64,000 bases of DNA from Pulveribacter suum (lineage in GTDB: Bacteria > Pseudomonadota > Gammaproteobacteria > Burkholderiales > Burkholderiaceae_C). The translations under genes and the position numbers were made by a program. The stretch lies in NCBI RefSeq assembly GCF_003013695.1, contig NZ_CP027792.1, forward strand, positions 3,182,501 to 3,246,500. Reading direction: 5' to 3'. The notes under the pieces are model-generated. The model searched no databases. It had not been told where the DNA came from and saw only the letters and a list, made by a program, of their open reading frames with translations. Positions 56,775 through 64,000 of the stretch are shown here, in pieces (within the stretch, counting starts at the first letter, position 1; each line of letters opens with the position of its first letter).

Positions 56775-57527
56775 TCAGTGCCCTCCCGCGCCGGCGGCGA
56801 GCAGGCCGGGCACGCGTGCGCGCTTCTCGATGAAGGCCATGACGCGGTTGATGGCAAAGGCCGAGATGACGTACAGGCCGGTGACGGCCAGATAGACCTC
56901 CACGCCGCGGGCGGTCTCCTCCTGCGCCTGCATGGCGAACATGGTCAGCTCGGCCACCGACACGGCGAACGCCACCGACGAGTTCTTGAACACGTTCATG
57001 GTCTCGCTGGTCAGCGGCGGGATGATGATGCGAAACGCCATGGGCAGCAGCACGTAGCGGTAGGTCTGGAAGGTGGAAAAACCCATGGCCATGCCAGCGT
57101 AGCGCTGCCCGCGCGGCAGTGCCTGAATGCCCGAGCGCACCTGCTCGGCGATGCGCGCCGACGTAAAGAAGCCCAAAGCGAAAACCACCAGCACGAAGCC
57201 CGGCAGCGACTTCATCGCCGGAAAGATGGCGGGCACGACGTGGTACCACACGAAGATGTGCACCAGCAGCGGGATGTTGCGAAACAGCTCCACCCAGGCG
57301 TTGCCCAGGCGCACGACCCAGGGCCGGCCCTCCAGCGTGCGCAGCGTGCCGACCAGCGCCCCCACCACCAGCGCAATGACCAGCGACAACAGCGATACGG
57401 ACACCGTCCAGCCCCAGGCCGACAGCATCCAGTCCAGATAGGTCACGTCGCCGCCCTTGCCAAAGCAGCTCGCACCCACTTCCATGGTGATGGTGTCCTG
57501 GCAGAACACCTGCCATTCCCAGTTCAT
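56775..57527 (-). CDS. gltJ: Glutamate/aspartate ABC transporter permease GltJ
   Basis: This 250-aa permease starts MNWEWQVFCQDTITME and has the permease motif ARIAEQVRSGIQALPRGQ. Length and N-terminal extension match GltJ. It is preceded by a terminator-like hairpin after gltI, so less message reaches it than the binding protein. Confidence 0.95.
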   Translation of the reverse strand: MNWEWQVFCQDTITMEVGASCFGKGGDVTYLDWMLSAWGWTVSVSLLSLVIALVVGALVGTLRTLEGRPWVVRLGNAWVELFRNIPLLVHIFVWYHVVPAIFPAMKSLPGFVLVVFALGFFTSARIAEQVRSGIQALPRGQRYAGMAMGFSTFQTYRYVLLPMAFRIIIPPLTSETMNVFKNSSVAFAVSVAELTMFAMQAQEETARGVEVYLAVTGLYVISAFAINRVMAFIEKRARVPGLLAAGAGGH

Positions 57528-57591
57528 AGGAACACCCTTTCAGTTAACCAGTTCAGTCAGTTCGCCGGGCGCTGTGCCCGGCAACGAAAAA

Positions 57592-57630
57592 CGCCCCTTT
57601 TTCCGGCCGCGCAGGCAGAAAAAAGGGGCG
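57592..57630 (-). terminator. Attenuator hairpin between gltI and gltJ
   Basis: A perfect 11-bp stem (CGCCCCTTTTT / AAAAAGGGGCG) with a 17-base loop is followed by five T on the minus strand. It probably lets part of the transcripts stop after gltI, giving excess binding protein. Confidence 0.75.
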
Positions 57631-57648
57631 GCACGCGCTCAGGCGCGC

Positions 57649-58548
57649 TTACTTGACTTCGTAGGACTCCATGGGCTTGTCGTTGGGGTGAGCCCAGGCG
57701 TCCTTGGTGGCATCGGACAGCGGCAGGCCGATCTTCACGTTGGCCGGGGGGATGGGCTGCATGAACCACTTGTCATACAGCTTGGCCAGCGAACCGTCGG
57801 CGATCTGGCGCTTGATGGAGTCGTCCACGGCCTTCTTGAAGGCCGGGTCGTCCTTGCGCAGCATGCAGGCGATGGGCTCCACCGACAGCACTTCGCCCAC
57901 GATCTTGTAGTCCTGCGGGGCCTTGGACTTGGAGATGTTGGCCGCCAGGATGGAGCCGTCCATGATGAAGGCGTCGGCGCGGCCCGTCTCCAGCATCAGG
58001 AAGCTGTCGGCGTGGTCCTTGCCCATGACTTCCTTGAAAGTGAGGCCATCGGCGCGCTTGTTCTTGCGCAGCGTCTGCACCGACGTCGTGCCGGTGGTGG
58101 TGACGATGGTCTTGCCGTTCAAGTCCTTGATGCCGGTGATGCCGGACTGGGCGTTCACGGCAATGCGCACTTCTTCCACGTAGGTGGTCACGGCGAAGGC
58201 CACTTCCTTCTGGCGTGCCGCGCTGTTGGTGGTGGAGCCGCACTCCAGATCCACCGTGCCGTTGGTCACCAGCGGGATACGGTTTTGCGAGGTCACGGGC
58301 TGGTACTTCACGTCCAGCTTGGCCAGGCCCAGCTGCTTTTGGATGTCGTCGGCGATGCGCTCGCTCATCTCGGTGTGAAAGCCCACGTACTTGCCGTTGC
58401 CCAGCGTATAGCCCAGGCCGGAAGACTCGCGCACGCCCAGGGTGAGGGCGCCCGAAGACTTGATCTTGGCCAGCGTGTCGCCGGCCTGCGCCAGGGCGCT
58501 GCCTGCGGCCAGGAGGGTGATGGCCGCAGCCAGCAAATGCTTTTTCAT
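57649..58548 (-). CDS. gltI: Glutamate/aspartate-binding protein GltI
   Basis: This 299-aa periplasmic binding protein has the signal peptide MKKHLLAAAITLLAAGSALA and the binding core GVRESSGLGYTLGNGKYVG, with ECGSTTNSAARQKEVAF. AAGGAGATATCC before the ATG is a strong ribosome binding site. It is first in gltIJKL. The LysR gene further upstream is on the same strand. Confidence 0.96.
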   Translation of the reverse strand: MKKHLLAAAITLLAAGSALAQAGDTLAKIKSSGALTLGVRESSGLGYTLGNGKYVGFHTEMSERIADDIQKQLGLAKLDVKYQPVTSQNRIPLVTNGTVDLECGSTTNSAARQKEVAFAVTTYVEEVRIAVNAQSGITGIKDLNGKTIVTTTGTTSVQTLRKNKRADGLTFKEVMGKDHADSFLMLETGRADAFIMDGSILAANISKSKAPQDYKIVGEVLSVEPIACMLRKDDPAFKKAVDDSIKRQIADGSLAKLYDKWFMQPIPPANVKIGLPLSDATKDAWAHPNDKPMESYEVK

Positions 58549-58741
58549 GGATATCTCCTTGTGGGTATGACGTGAAGCGAAAACGATTGGATGCGCCAGC
58601 GATGAGCCAGCGACACAGGCCCGCGGATGGCGGGCCGGCCAGCATCCGGTCAAGCGCGTATTGTGCGCCCTTGAGCTGGCGCAAGGGATGCTGGAATCTA
58701 CGGTGTTTCCTTAAGGGACAGCGCGGCGTTTTGGAGGCAGC

Positions 58742-59683
58742 TCACACGGCCGCGTGGCTGCCGTGGGTGACCAGGTAGTCCCACAGCGACTGCGCCAGGC
58801 CCTTGCTCGCGTCCTTGCGCGACGGCTTTTCGCGGTAGGCACGCACGTCCATCACCATCTGCAGCTCCTGCTGCATGGCCGGCGGCGCGGCGCTCACCAG
58901 CTTGCGCGCGCGCAACTCCTTCTTGACGGCGCTGTAGGGCAAAAAGGCCACGCCATGGCCCTCCATCGCCATGGCCTTCAGGCCCTCGGCCATGTCGGTC
59001 TCATAGACCCGGTCCAGGTGGATGGGCGTGGTGGCCTGCTTGAGGATCAGCTCCGTCACCCGCCCCAGATAGGCGCCGGGCGCATAGCCCAGGTAGGGCA
59101 GCGGCTCGCCGGCCTGCCCAGGCAGGCTGTACAGCGGCTGGCCCTCGGCGCCGGGGCGGGCATAGGGCGCCAGCGACTCCTGGCCCAGCGTCACCATCTC
59201 ATAGCGCTCCGGGTCGAGCTGGAAGGGCTGCGAGGCGTGGTGGTAGGCGATCAGCACGTCGCAGCCGCCCTCCACCAGGCGCATCACGGCGTCATGCACG
59301 TTCAACGCGATCAGGCGGCTCTTGAGCGGGCCGAAGTTCTCGCGCAGGCTGGACACCCAGGCCGGAAAGAACGTGAAGGCCAGCGTGTGCGGCACGGCGA
59401 ACTCGATCATGTCGCTGCTGGTGCTGGAGTGCGCGCGCATCACCGCACGGGTGTTTTGCAGCGCCTGCAGCACCTCCAGCGCCTGGTCATACAGCGTAAG
59501 GCCGGCCGGCGTGAGGCTGGTGGGGTAGGAGCTGCGGTCCACCAGGTCGGTGCCGGCCCAGGCCTCCAGGGCCTGGATGCGGCGCGAAAACGCCGGCTGC
59601 GTCACGTGCCGCAGCTGCGCGGAGCGGCTGAAGCTGCGCGTCTCGGCCAGGCTGACGAAGTCTTCGAGCCATTTGGTTTCCAT
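58742..59683 (-). CDS. LysR family transcriptional regulator
   Basis: The protein has 313 residues. The N-terminal winged helix (WLEDFVSLAETRSFSRSAQL; VTQPAFSRRIQALE) precedes the effector domain. The ATG at 59681-59683 (METKW) is used, and another 9 bp upstream is possible. It lies between gltI (same strand, 193 bp downstream) and the divergent TRAP genes, so either could be its target. In relatives such regulators often sit beside dicarboxylate or amino-acid uptake genes. Confidence 0.92.
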   Translation of the reverse strand: METKWLEDFVSLAETRSFSRSAQLRHVTQPAFSRRIQALEAWAGTDLVDRSSYPTSLTPAGLTLYDQALEVLQALQNTRAVMRAHSSTSSDMIEFAVPHTLAFTFFPAWVSSLRENFGPLKSRLIALNVHDAVMRLVEGGCDVLIAYHHASQPFQLDPERYEMVTLGQESLAPYARPGAEGQPLYSLPGQAGEPLPYLGYAPGAYLGRVTELILKQATTPIHLDRVYETDMAEGLKAMAMEGHGVAFLPYSAVKKELRARKLVSAAPPAMQQELQMVMDVRAYREKPSRKDASKGLAQSLWDYLVTHGSHAAV

Positions 59684-59895
59684 GGCGCGCATTATCGGGC
59701 CGGCCTCCGCGCGCCCCGCTGCCTTGTCCCGTTGGGGAACACCCTGCGCCGGTGCAGGACGCATTTGATTGCAAAATAGGCCGGCCAGGCGCCACCTCTG
59801 CCTCGGCACGCCGTCCAGGGCCTGCGGTGCACGACACCGGCGGGCTGAAGCGACCCTCGTTTGCCGTATGTCCGACTTCCCGCCTGCGCCTCCCC

Positions 59896-60474
59896 ATGCC
59901 TTCCCATCCCCCCACCGGGTCGCCCGAACAGGGCCCCGACCGCCGCGCCGCGCCCGCCACTGACGACGCTCCCCGCTTCCTGCGCCTGGAGGACTGGCTC
60001 ACGGTCGCTGCCATGGCGCTGCTGGCGCTGATCACGTTCGCCAACGTGATCGTGCGCTACTTCTCCAATTCCTCCTTCGCCTGGACGGAGGAGCTGTCCA
60101 TCTTCCTGATGATCGTGCTGGCCCTGGTGGGCGGCGCCTCGGCGGTGGCGCGCGACCAGCACATCCGCATCGAGTTCTTCTGCGCGGCCGGCTCCGCCGC
60201 GCGCCGCCGGCGCCTGGCGCAGCTGGGCGCGCTGCTGGTGGCGCTGCTGTTCGCCCTGATCGCGGTCCTCTCCGTGCGTGTGGTCTGGGACGACTACCGC
60301 TTCGAGGAGACGTCCCCCGGTATCGGCGTGCCGCAATGGTGGTACTCCGTCTGGCTGCCCATCCTGTCGCTGCTGATCGCCGCGCGGGCCGTGGGCCTGC
60401 TGGTGCGCCGCACGCGCCAAAGCGATGCGCGGTACCTGGCTGCCGACGCCCGCGAGGAAGGGCCTCGGCCATGA
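59896..60474 (+). CDS. TRAP transporter small permease (DctQ-like)
   Basis: This 192-aa protein has four membrane helices and the DctQ-type segment NVIVRYFSNSSFAWTEELSI. The ATG at 59896 has no clear ribosome binding site, and the open frame extends to 59752, so the N-terminus is uncertain. It overlaps the large permease gene by four bases (ATGA). Confidence 0.9.
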   Translation: MPSHPPTGSPEQGPDRRAAPATDDAPRFLRLEDWLTVAAMALLALITFANVIVRYFSNSSFAWTEELSIFLMIVLALVGGASAVARDQHIRIEFFCAAGSAARRRRLAQLGALLVALLFALIAVLSVRVVWDDYRFEETSPGIGVPQWWYSVWLPILSLLIAARAVGLLVRRTRQSDARYLAADAREEGPRP

Positions 60475-61769
60475 TCGCCACGCTGCTGTTCGTTGCCTTC
60501 CTGGCGCTGATGTTTTTGGGTGTGCCCATTGGCGCGGCGCTGGGCCTGGCGGGGGCCGCGGCCATTGCGCTGGCCAACGCCGAGACGCAGTGGTTCGGCC
60601 TCTTGGCCGTGCCGCAGAACTTCTACGCCGGCCTGGGCAAGTACCCGCTGCTGGCCATTCCGATGTTCGTGCTGGTGGGCTCGATCTTCGATCGCTCGGG
60701 CGTGGCGCTGCGGCTGGTGAACTTTGCCATCTCCATCGTCGGGCGCGGGCCCGGCATGCTGCCGCTGGTGGCCATCTGCGTGGCCATGTTCATGGGCGGC
60801 ATCTCCGGCTCGGGGCCGGCCACGGCCGCCGCCGTGGGCGGGGTGATGATCGCCGCCATGAGCCGTGCCGGCTACCCGGCCGCGTTCTCGGCCAGCGTGG
60901 TGGCGGGCGCCGCGGCCACCGACATCCTCATCCCGCCTTCGGTGGCCTTCATCGTCTATTCGGTGCTGGTGCCCGGCGCTTCGGTACCGGCGCTGTTCGC
61001 CGCCGGCATGTTCCCCGGCGTGCTGGCGGGGCTGGCGCTGATCGTGCCGGCCGTGTGGCTGGCGCGGCGCCACCAGATGGGCCAGCTGGAAGCCGCCCTG
61101 TCCCGCCCGCCGTTCTGGCGGAGCCTGAAGGACGCTGCCTGGGGCCTGGCCGCGCCGGTGCTCATCCTGGGCGGCATGCGCATGGGCTGGTTCACCCCCA
61201 CGGAGGCGGCCGTGGTGGCCGTGTTCTACGGCCTGTTCGTGGGCATGGTGGTGCACCGCACTATTCGGCTGCGCGACCTGTTTCCCATCCTGCGCGAAGC
61301 GGGCGAGCTGTCGGCGGTGATCCTGGTGGTGGTCTCGCTGGCGGGCATCTTCGCGTTCTCGCTGTCCACGCTGGGCGTGATCGACCCGGTCACGCGGGCC
61401 ATCGTTGCCTCGGGCCTGGGCGAGCGCGGCGTGCTGGCGCTGATCATCGTGCTGCTGCTGGTGCTGGGCATGTTCCTGGACGGCATCTCCATCATGCTGA
61501 TCTTCGTGCCGCTGATGGCGCCCATCATGGCGCACTACCAGTGGGACGTGGTCTGGTTCGGCGTGGTGCTGGTGCTGACCATTGCCATCGGCCAGTTCAC
61601 CCCGCCCATGGCCGTGAACCTGATGGTGGCGGCAAAAATAGCCCAGGTGCGCATGGAGGCCACCACGCGCTGGGTCATCTGGCTGGTGCTGGCCATGTGC
61701 GTGGCCATGCTGGCCGTGGTGGTGTGGCCGCAGATCGCGCTGTGGCTGCCGCAGCGGCTGGGCTACTGA
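60471..61769 (+). CDS. TRAP transporter large permease (DctM-like)
   Basis: This 432-aa permease has many membrane helices and the DctM motifs GPATAAAVGGVMI and ATDILIPPSVAFIVYS. It is the ion-driven membrane subunit of a periplasmic-binding-protein-dependent secondary transporter. It is co-transcribed with the small permease and the binding protein 49 bp downstream. Confidence 0.95.
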   Translation: MIATLLFVAFLALMFLGVPIGAALGLAGAAAIALANAETQWFGLLAVPQNFYAGLGKYPLLAIPMFVLVGSIFDRSGVALRLVNFAISIVGRGPGMLPLVAICVAMFMGGISGSGPATAAAVGGVMIAAMSRAGYPAAFSASVVAGAAATDILIPPSVAFIVYSVLVPGASVPALFAAGMFPGVLAGLALIVPAVWLARRHQMGQLEAALSRPPFWRSLKDAAWGLAAPVLILGGMRMGWFTPTEAAVVAVFYGLFVGMVVHRTIRLRDLFPILREAGELSAVILVVVSLAGIFAFSLSTLGVIDPVTRAIVASGLGERGVLALIIVLLLVLGMFLDGISIMLIFVPLMAPIMAHYQWDVVWFGVVLVLTIAIGQFTPPMAVNLMVAAKIAQVRMEATTRWVIWLVLAMCVAMLAVVVWPQIALWLPQRLGY

Positions 61770-61818
61770 TGCTGGCTTTCCCGTTTTGTTCGTTGACCCC
61801 AAGAAGGAGACCTTTCCC

Positions 61819-62862
61819 ATGAAACTGCGCACGTTCCTTACCGCCACGGCCGCCGCGAGCGCGTTGCTCACCCTGGGCCTGCCCGCCGCGCACGCCCAGG
61901 CGCCCGCCGGCTACAAGAGCGAATACCGCATGTCGCTGGTGCTGGGCACGGCCTTCCCCTGGGGCAAGGGCGGCGAGATCTGGGCCAGCAAGGTGCGCGA
62001 GAAGACCAGTGGCCGCATCAACATCAAGCTGTACCCCGGCGTGTCACTGATCCAGGGCGATCAGACGCGCGAGTTCTCGGCGCTGCGCCAGGGTGTGATC
62101 GACATGGCCATCGGCTCCACCATCAACTGGTCGCCGCAAGTGAAGGCATTGAACCTGTTCTCGCTGCCCTTCCTGTTCCCCGACTACGCCGCGGTGGACG
62201 CGGTGACGCAGGGCGAAGTGGGCAAGAGCATCTTCCAGACGCTGGAGAAAGCCGGCGTGGTGCCCCTGGCCTGGGGCGAGAACGGCTACCGCGAGATCAG
62301 CAACTCCAAGCACCCCATCAAGAGCCCCGCCGACCTGAAGGGCCTGAAGATCCGCGTGGTGGGCTCGCCGCTGTTCCTGGACACCTTCACCGCCCTGGGC
62401 GCCAACCCCACGCAGATGAGCTGGGCCGATGCGCAGCCGGCCATGGCCAGCGGCGCCGTGGATGGCCAGGAAAACCCCGTGTCCGTCTATACCGCCGCCA
62501 AGCTGCACACGGTGGCGCAGAAGTACGTGACCATGTGGGGCTACATCAACGACCCGCTGGTCTTCGTCGTCAACAAGGAAGTGTGGAACAGCTGGACTCC
62601 CGCTGACCGCGAAGCTGTGCGCCAGGCCGCCATCGAGGCCGGCAAGGAAGAGATCGCCATCGCCCGCAAGGGCATGGTCGAGCCAGGCAAGCCGCTGCTC
62701 AAGGACCTGGCCGCCAACGGCGTGCAGGTGACCGAGCTGAGCGCCGCCGAGCGCGATGCCTTTGCCAAGGCCACCCGCCCGGTGTTCGACAAGTGGAAGG
62801 GCCAGATCGGCGCGAACCTGGTGGACGCGGCCGAGAAGGCCATTGCCGCCCGCAAGCAGTAA
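61819..62862 (+). CDS. TRAP transporter solute-binding protein (DctP family)
   Basis: This 347-aa periplasmic protein has a signal peptide (cleavage near AAHAQA). The DctP core is visible with GLKIRVVGSPLFLDTF (the Arg that grips carboxylates) and DGQENPVSVY. AAGGAG at 61804-61809 marks the start. The ligand is probably a carboxylate but cannot be named. A strong terminator follows. Confidence 0.95.
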   Translation: MKLRTFLTATAAASALLTLGLPAAHAQAPAGYKSEYRMSLVLGTAFPWGKGGEIWASKVREKTSGRINIKLYPGVSLIQGDQTREFSALRQGVIDMAIGSTINWSPQVKALNLFSLPFLFPDYAAVDAVTQGEVGKSIFQTLEKAGVVPLAWGENGYREISNSKHPIKSPADLKGLKIRVVGSPLFLDTFTALGANPTQMSWADAQPAMASGAVDGQENPVSVYTAAKLHTVAQKYVTMWGYINDPLVFVVNKEVWNSWTPADREAVRQAAIEAGKEEIAIARKGMVEPGKPLLKDLAANGVQVTELSAAERDAFAKATRPVFDKWKGQIGANLVDAAEKAIAARKQ

Positions 62863-62880
62863 TCTTGCTATAAAACTGAG

Positions 62881-62920
62881 AGCTGCCAGCGCCCGCCAGA
62901 CGGGCGCTGGCAGCTTTTTT
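62881..62920 (+). terminator. Terminator of the TRAP operon, built from the intergenic repeat
   Basis: A perfect 15-bp stem (AGCTGCCAGCGCCCG / CGGGCGCTGGCAGCT) with loop CCAGA is followed by T6. The stem contains the repeat core, so this repeat copy serves as the operon terminator. It lies between convergent genes and could also stop the ABC exporter transcript. Confidence 0.88.
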
Positions 62921-64000
62921 CATGCCGAATTCGGCACCTCGCTGCGGTGCTGCAGCGCCCACATCTGCGCATAGCGCCCGCCTGCGGCCAGCAGCTGGCT
63001 GTGCGTGCCGCGCTCGACGATGCGGCCCGCGTCCATGACCAGGATCTGGTGCGCGTCCACCACGGTGGACAGGCGGTGGGCGATCACCAGGGTGGTCTTG
63101 CCCTGCGCCACGGCGCGCAGCTCGGCCTGGATGGCACGCTCGTTGGCCGAATCCAGCGCGCTGGTGGCCTCGTCGAATATCAGCAGGGGCGGGTTCTTCA
63201 GCAGCGTGCGGGCAATCGCCACGCGCTGCTTCTCGCCGCCCGACAGTTTCAGGCCCCGCTCGCCCACCATGGTCTCGTAGCCCCGGGGCTGGGCGGCGAT
63301 GAAGTCATGGATGCGCGCCGCGCGCGCGGCCTGCTCCACCTCCTGCTGCGTCGCATCGGTCTGGCCGTAGGCGATGTTGTAGGCCACCGTGTCGTTGAAC
63401 AGCACGGTGTCCTGCGGCACGATGCCGATGGCGCGGCGCAGCGACTGCTGCGTCACGCCCCGGATGTCCTGGCCGGCGATGACGATGCGCCCCTGCTGGA
63501 TGTCATAGAAGCGAAACAGCAGCCGGCTGAGCGTGCTCTTGCCCGCGCCGGACGGCCCGACCACGGCCACCGTCTGCCCGGCCGGGATCTCAAAGCTCAC
63601 GCCCTGCAGGATGGGCCGCGCCGGCTCGTAGGCAAAGTGCACGTCCTCGAAACGCACGGCCGGTGGACCCGACAGCGCCAGCGGCGCAGCACCCGGCGCG
63701 TCGGCCACCTCCTGGTGGCGGTCCATCAGCGTGAACATCTTGTCCAGGTCGGTCAGGTTCTGCTTGATCTCGCGATAGACCACGCCCAGGAAGTTCAGCG
63801 GGATGTAGATCTGGATCATGAAGGCGTTGACCATGACCAGGTCGCCCAGCGTCATGCGCCCGGCGGCCACGCCCTCGGTGGCGCGCCACAGCATGGCCAC
63901 CAGGCCCGCGGCGATGATCACCTGCTGGCCGGTGTTGAGCAGGGAAAGCGTGCTGCGGCTTTTCAGCTGCGCCAGGCGCAGCTGCTCCAGGCTTTCGTCA
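62920..64000 (-). CDS. ABC exporter of the Atm1/HMT type (fused permease/ATPase); 5' end beyond window
   Basis: The visible 360 residues cover the last membrane helices and the ATPase, with Walker A GPSGAGKST, signature LSGGEKQRVAIARTLL and Walker B LLIFDEATSALDS. The region MIQIYIPLNFLGVVYREIKQ is characteristic of the Atm1/heavy-metal-tolerance group, which exports glutathione-linked compounds. The gene enters from the right edge, so its start and N-terminal helices are not seen. Confidence 0.9.
   Translation of the reverse strand, partial: DESLEQLRLAQLKSRSTLSLLNTGQQVIIAAGLVAMLWRATEGVAAGRMTLGDLVMVNAFMIQIYIPLNFLGVVYREIKQNLTDLDKMFTLMDRHQEVADAPGAAPLALSGPPAVRFEDVHFAYEPARPILQGVSFEIPAGQTVAVVGPSGAGKSTLSRLLFRFYDIQQGRIVIAGQDIRGVTQQSLRRAIGIVPQDTVLFNDTVAYNIAYGQTDATQQEVEQAARAARIHDFIAAQPRGYETMVGERGLKLSGGEKQRVAIARTLLKNPPLLIFDEATSALDSANERAIQAELRAVAQGKTTLVIAHRLSTVVDAHQILVMDAGRIVERGTHSQLLAAGGRYAQMWALQHRSEVPNSA

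Overview
This is a 64 kb piece of a high-GC chromosome. It most likely comes from a member of the Comamonadaceae (Burkholderiales, Betaproteobacteria), close to Acidovorax, Alicycliphilus or Melaminivora. The family assignment is inferred from the gene order tyrS / M23 peptidase / anmK / erpA / rpsI-rplM, the ahcY-tlyA-metF operon behind an S-adenosylhomocysteine riboswitch, a Bug/TctC-type solute-binding protein, paired cyanophycin synthetases, and a short intergenic repeat (core ATAGCTGCCAGCGCTTG) found at least twelve times in the window. No tRNA, rRNA, CRISPR array, transposase or integrase was seen. The two end genes are cut by the window edges.

Layout. 0-7.6 kb: an ABC exporter with a zinc-ribbon N-terminus, divergent from two consecutive cyanophycin synthetase genes (a short CphA' with a broken Mur-ligase P-loop, then full-length CphA) and a CreA-family gene. 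7.6-9.8 kb: FrnE/DsbA-like oxidoreductase and acyl-CoA synthetase. 10.1-16.5 kb: a signalling block with a large CHASE3-GAF-kinase-triple-receiver protein, CheR, CheB, a receiver-kinase and a lone receiver. 16.7-18.3 kb: DJ-1/PfpI protein, ribbon-helix-helix protein and two small unknown genes. 18.4-21.5 kb: a tightly overlapping four-gene unit (glycosyltransferase, acyl-CoA dehydrogenase-like protein, PIG-L deacetylase, methyltransferase) of unknown product. 21.7-29.8 kb: corA, a DUF333 lipoprotein, glmS, an Lrp/AsnC regulator, cbpA-cbpM, a small histidine kinase and glmU. 30-31.5 kb: a DUF2917 gene divergent from a LysR gene. 31.5-37.3 kb: tyrS, M23 peptidase, anmK, erpA, rpsI, rplM. 37.4-46 kb: a membrane Ser/Thr kinase, rlmJ, rlpA, metF-tlyA-ahcY and an MFS transporter. 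46-54 kb: prfC, then a lower-GC island with an acyltransferase/GT-C fusion, a small flippase, a GtrB-like glycosyltransferase and a second acyltransferase, then a HAD phosphatase. 54-64 kb: transport genes (Bug protein, glutamate/aspartate ABC transporter gltIJKL, LysR, TRAP transporter, and an Atm1-like ABC exporter running off the right edge).

How parts work together. glmS and glmU feed UDP-GlcNAc synthesis, and anmK and the M23 peptidase handle cell-wall turnover and remodelling. ahcY, tlyA and metF form a methyl-cycle operon whose leader senses S-adenosylhomocysteine. The 47.7-53.2 kb island has the parts expected for adding a sugar on the periplasmic side (polyprenyl-phosphate sugar synthase, flippase, GT-C transferase) combined with O-acylation. 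It is the best candidate in the window for an undescribed envelope-modification system. The second candidate is the four-gene unit at 18.4-21.5 kb.

The intergenic repeat is a recurrent theme. One copy is translated in frame inside glmU, copies supply the 3' ends of the Lrp-type gene and the HAD gene, and one forms the terminator after the TRAP operon. A second oddity is a displaced duplicate of the last codons of glmS with its hairpin.
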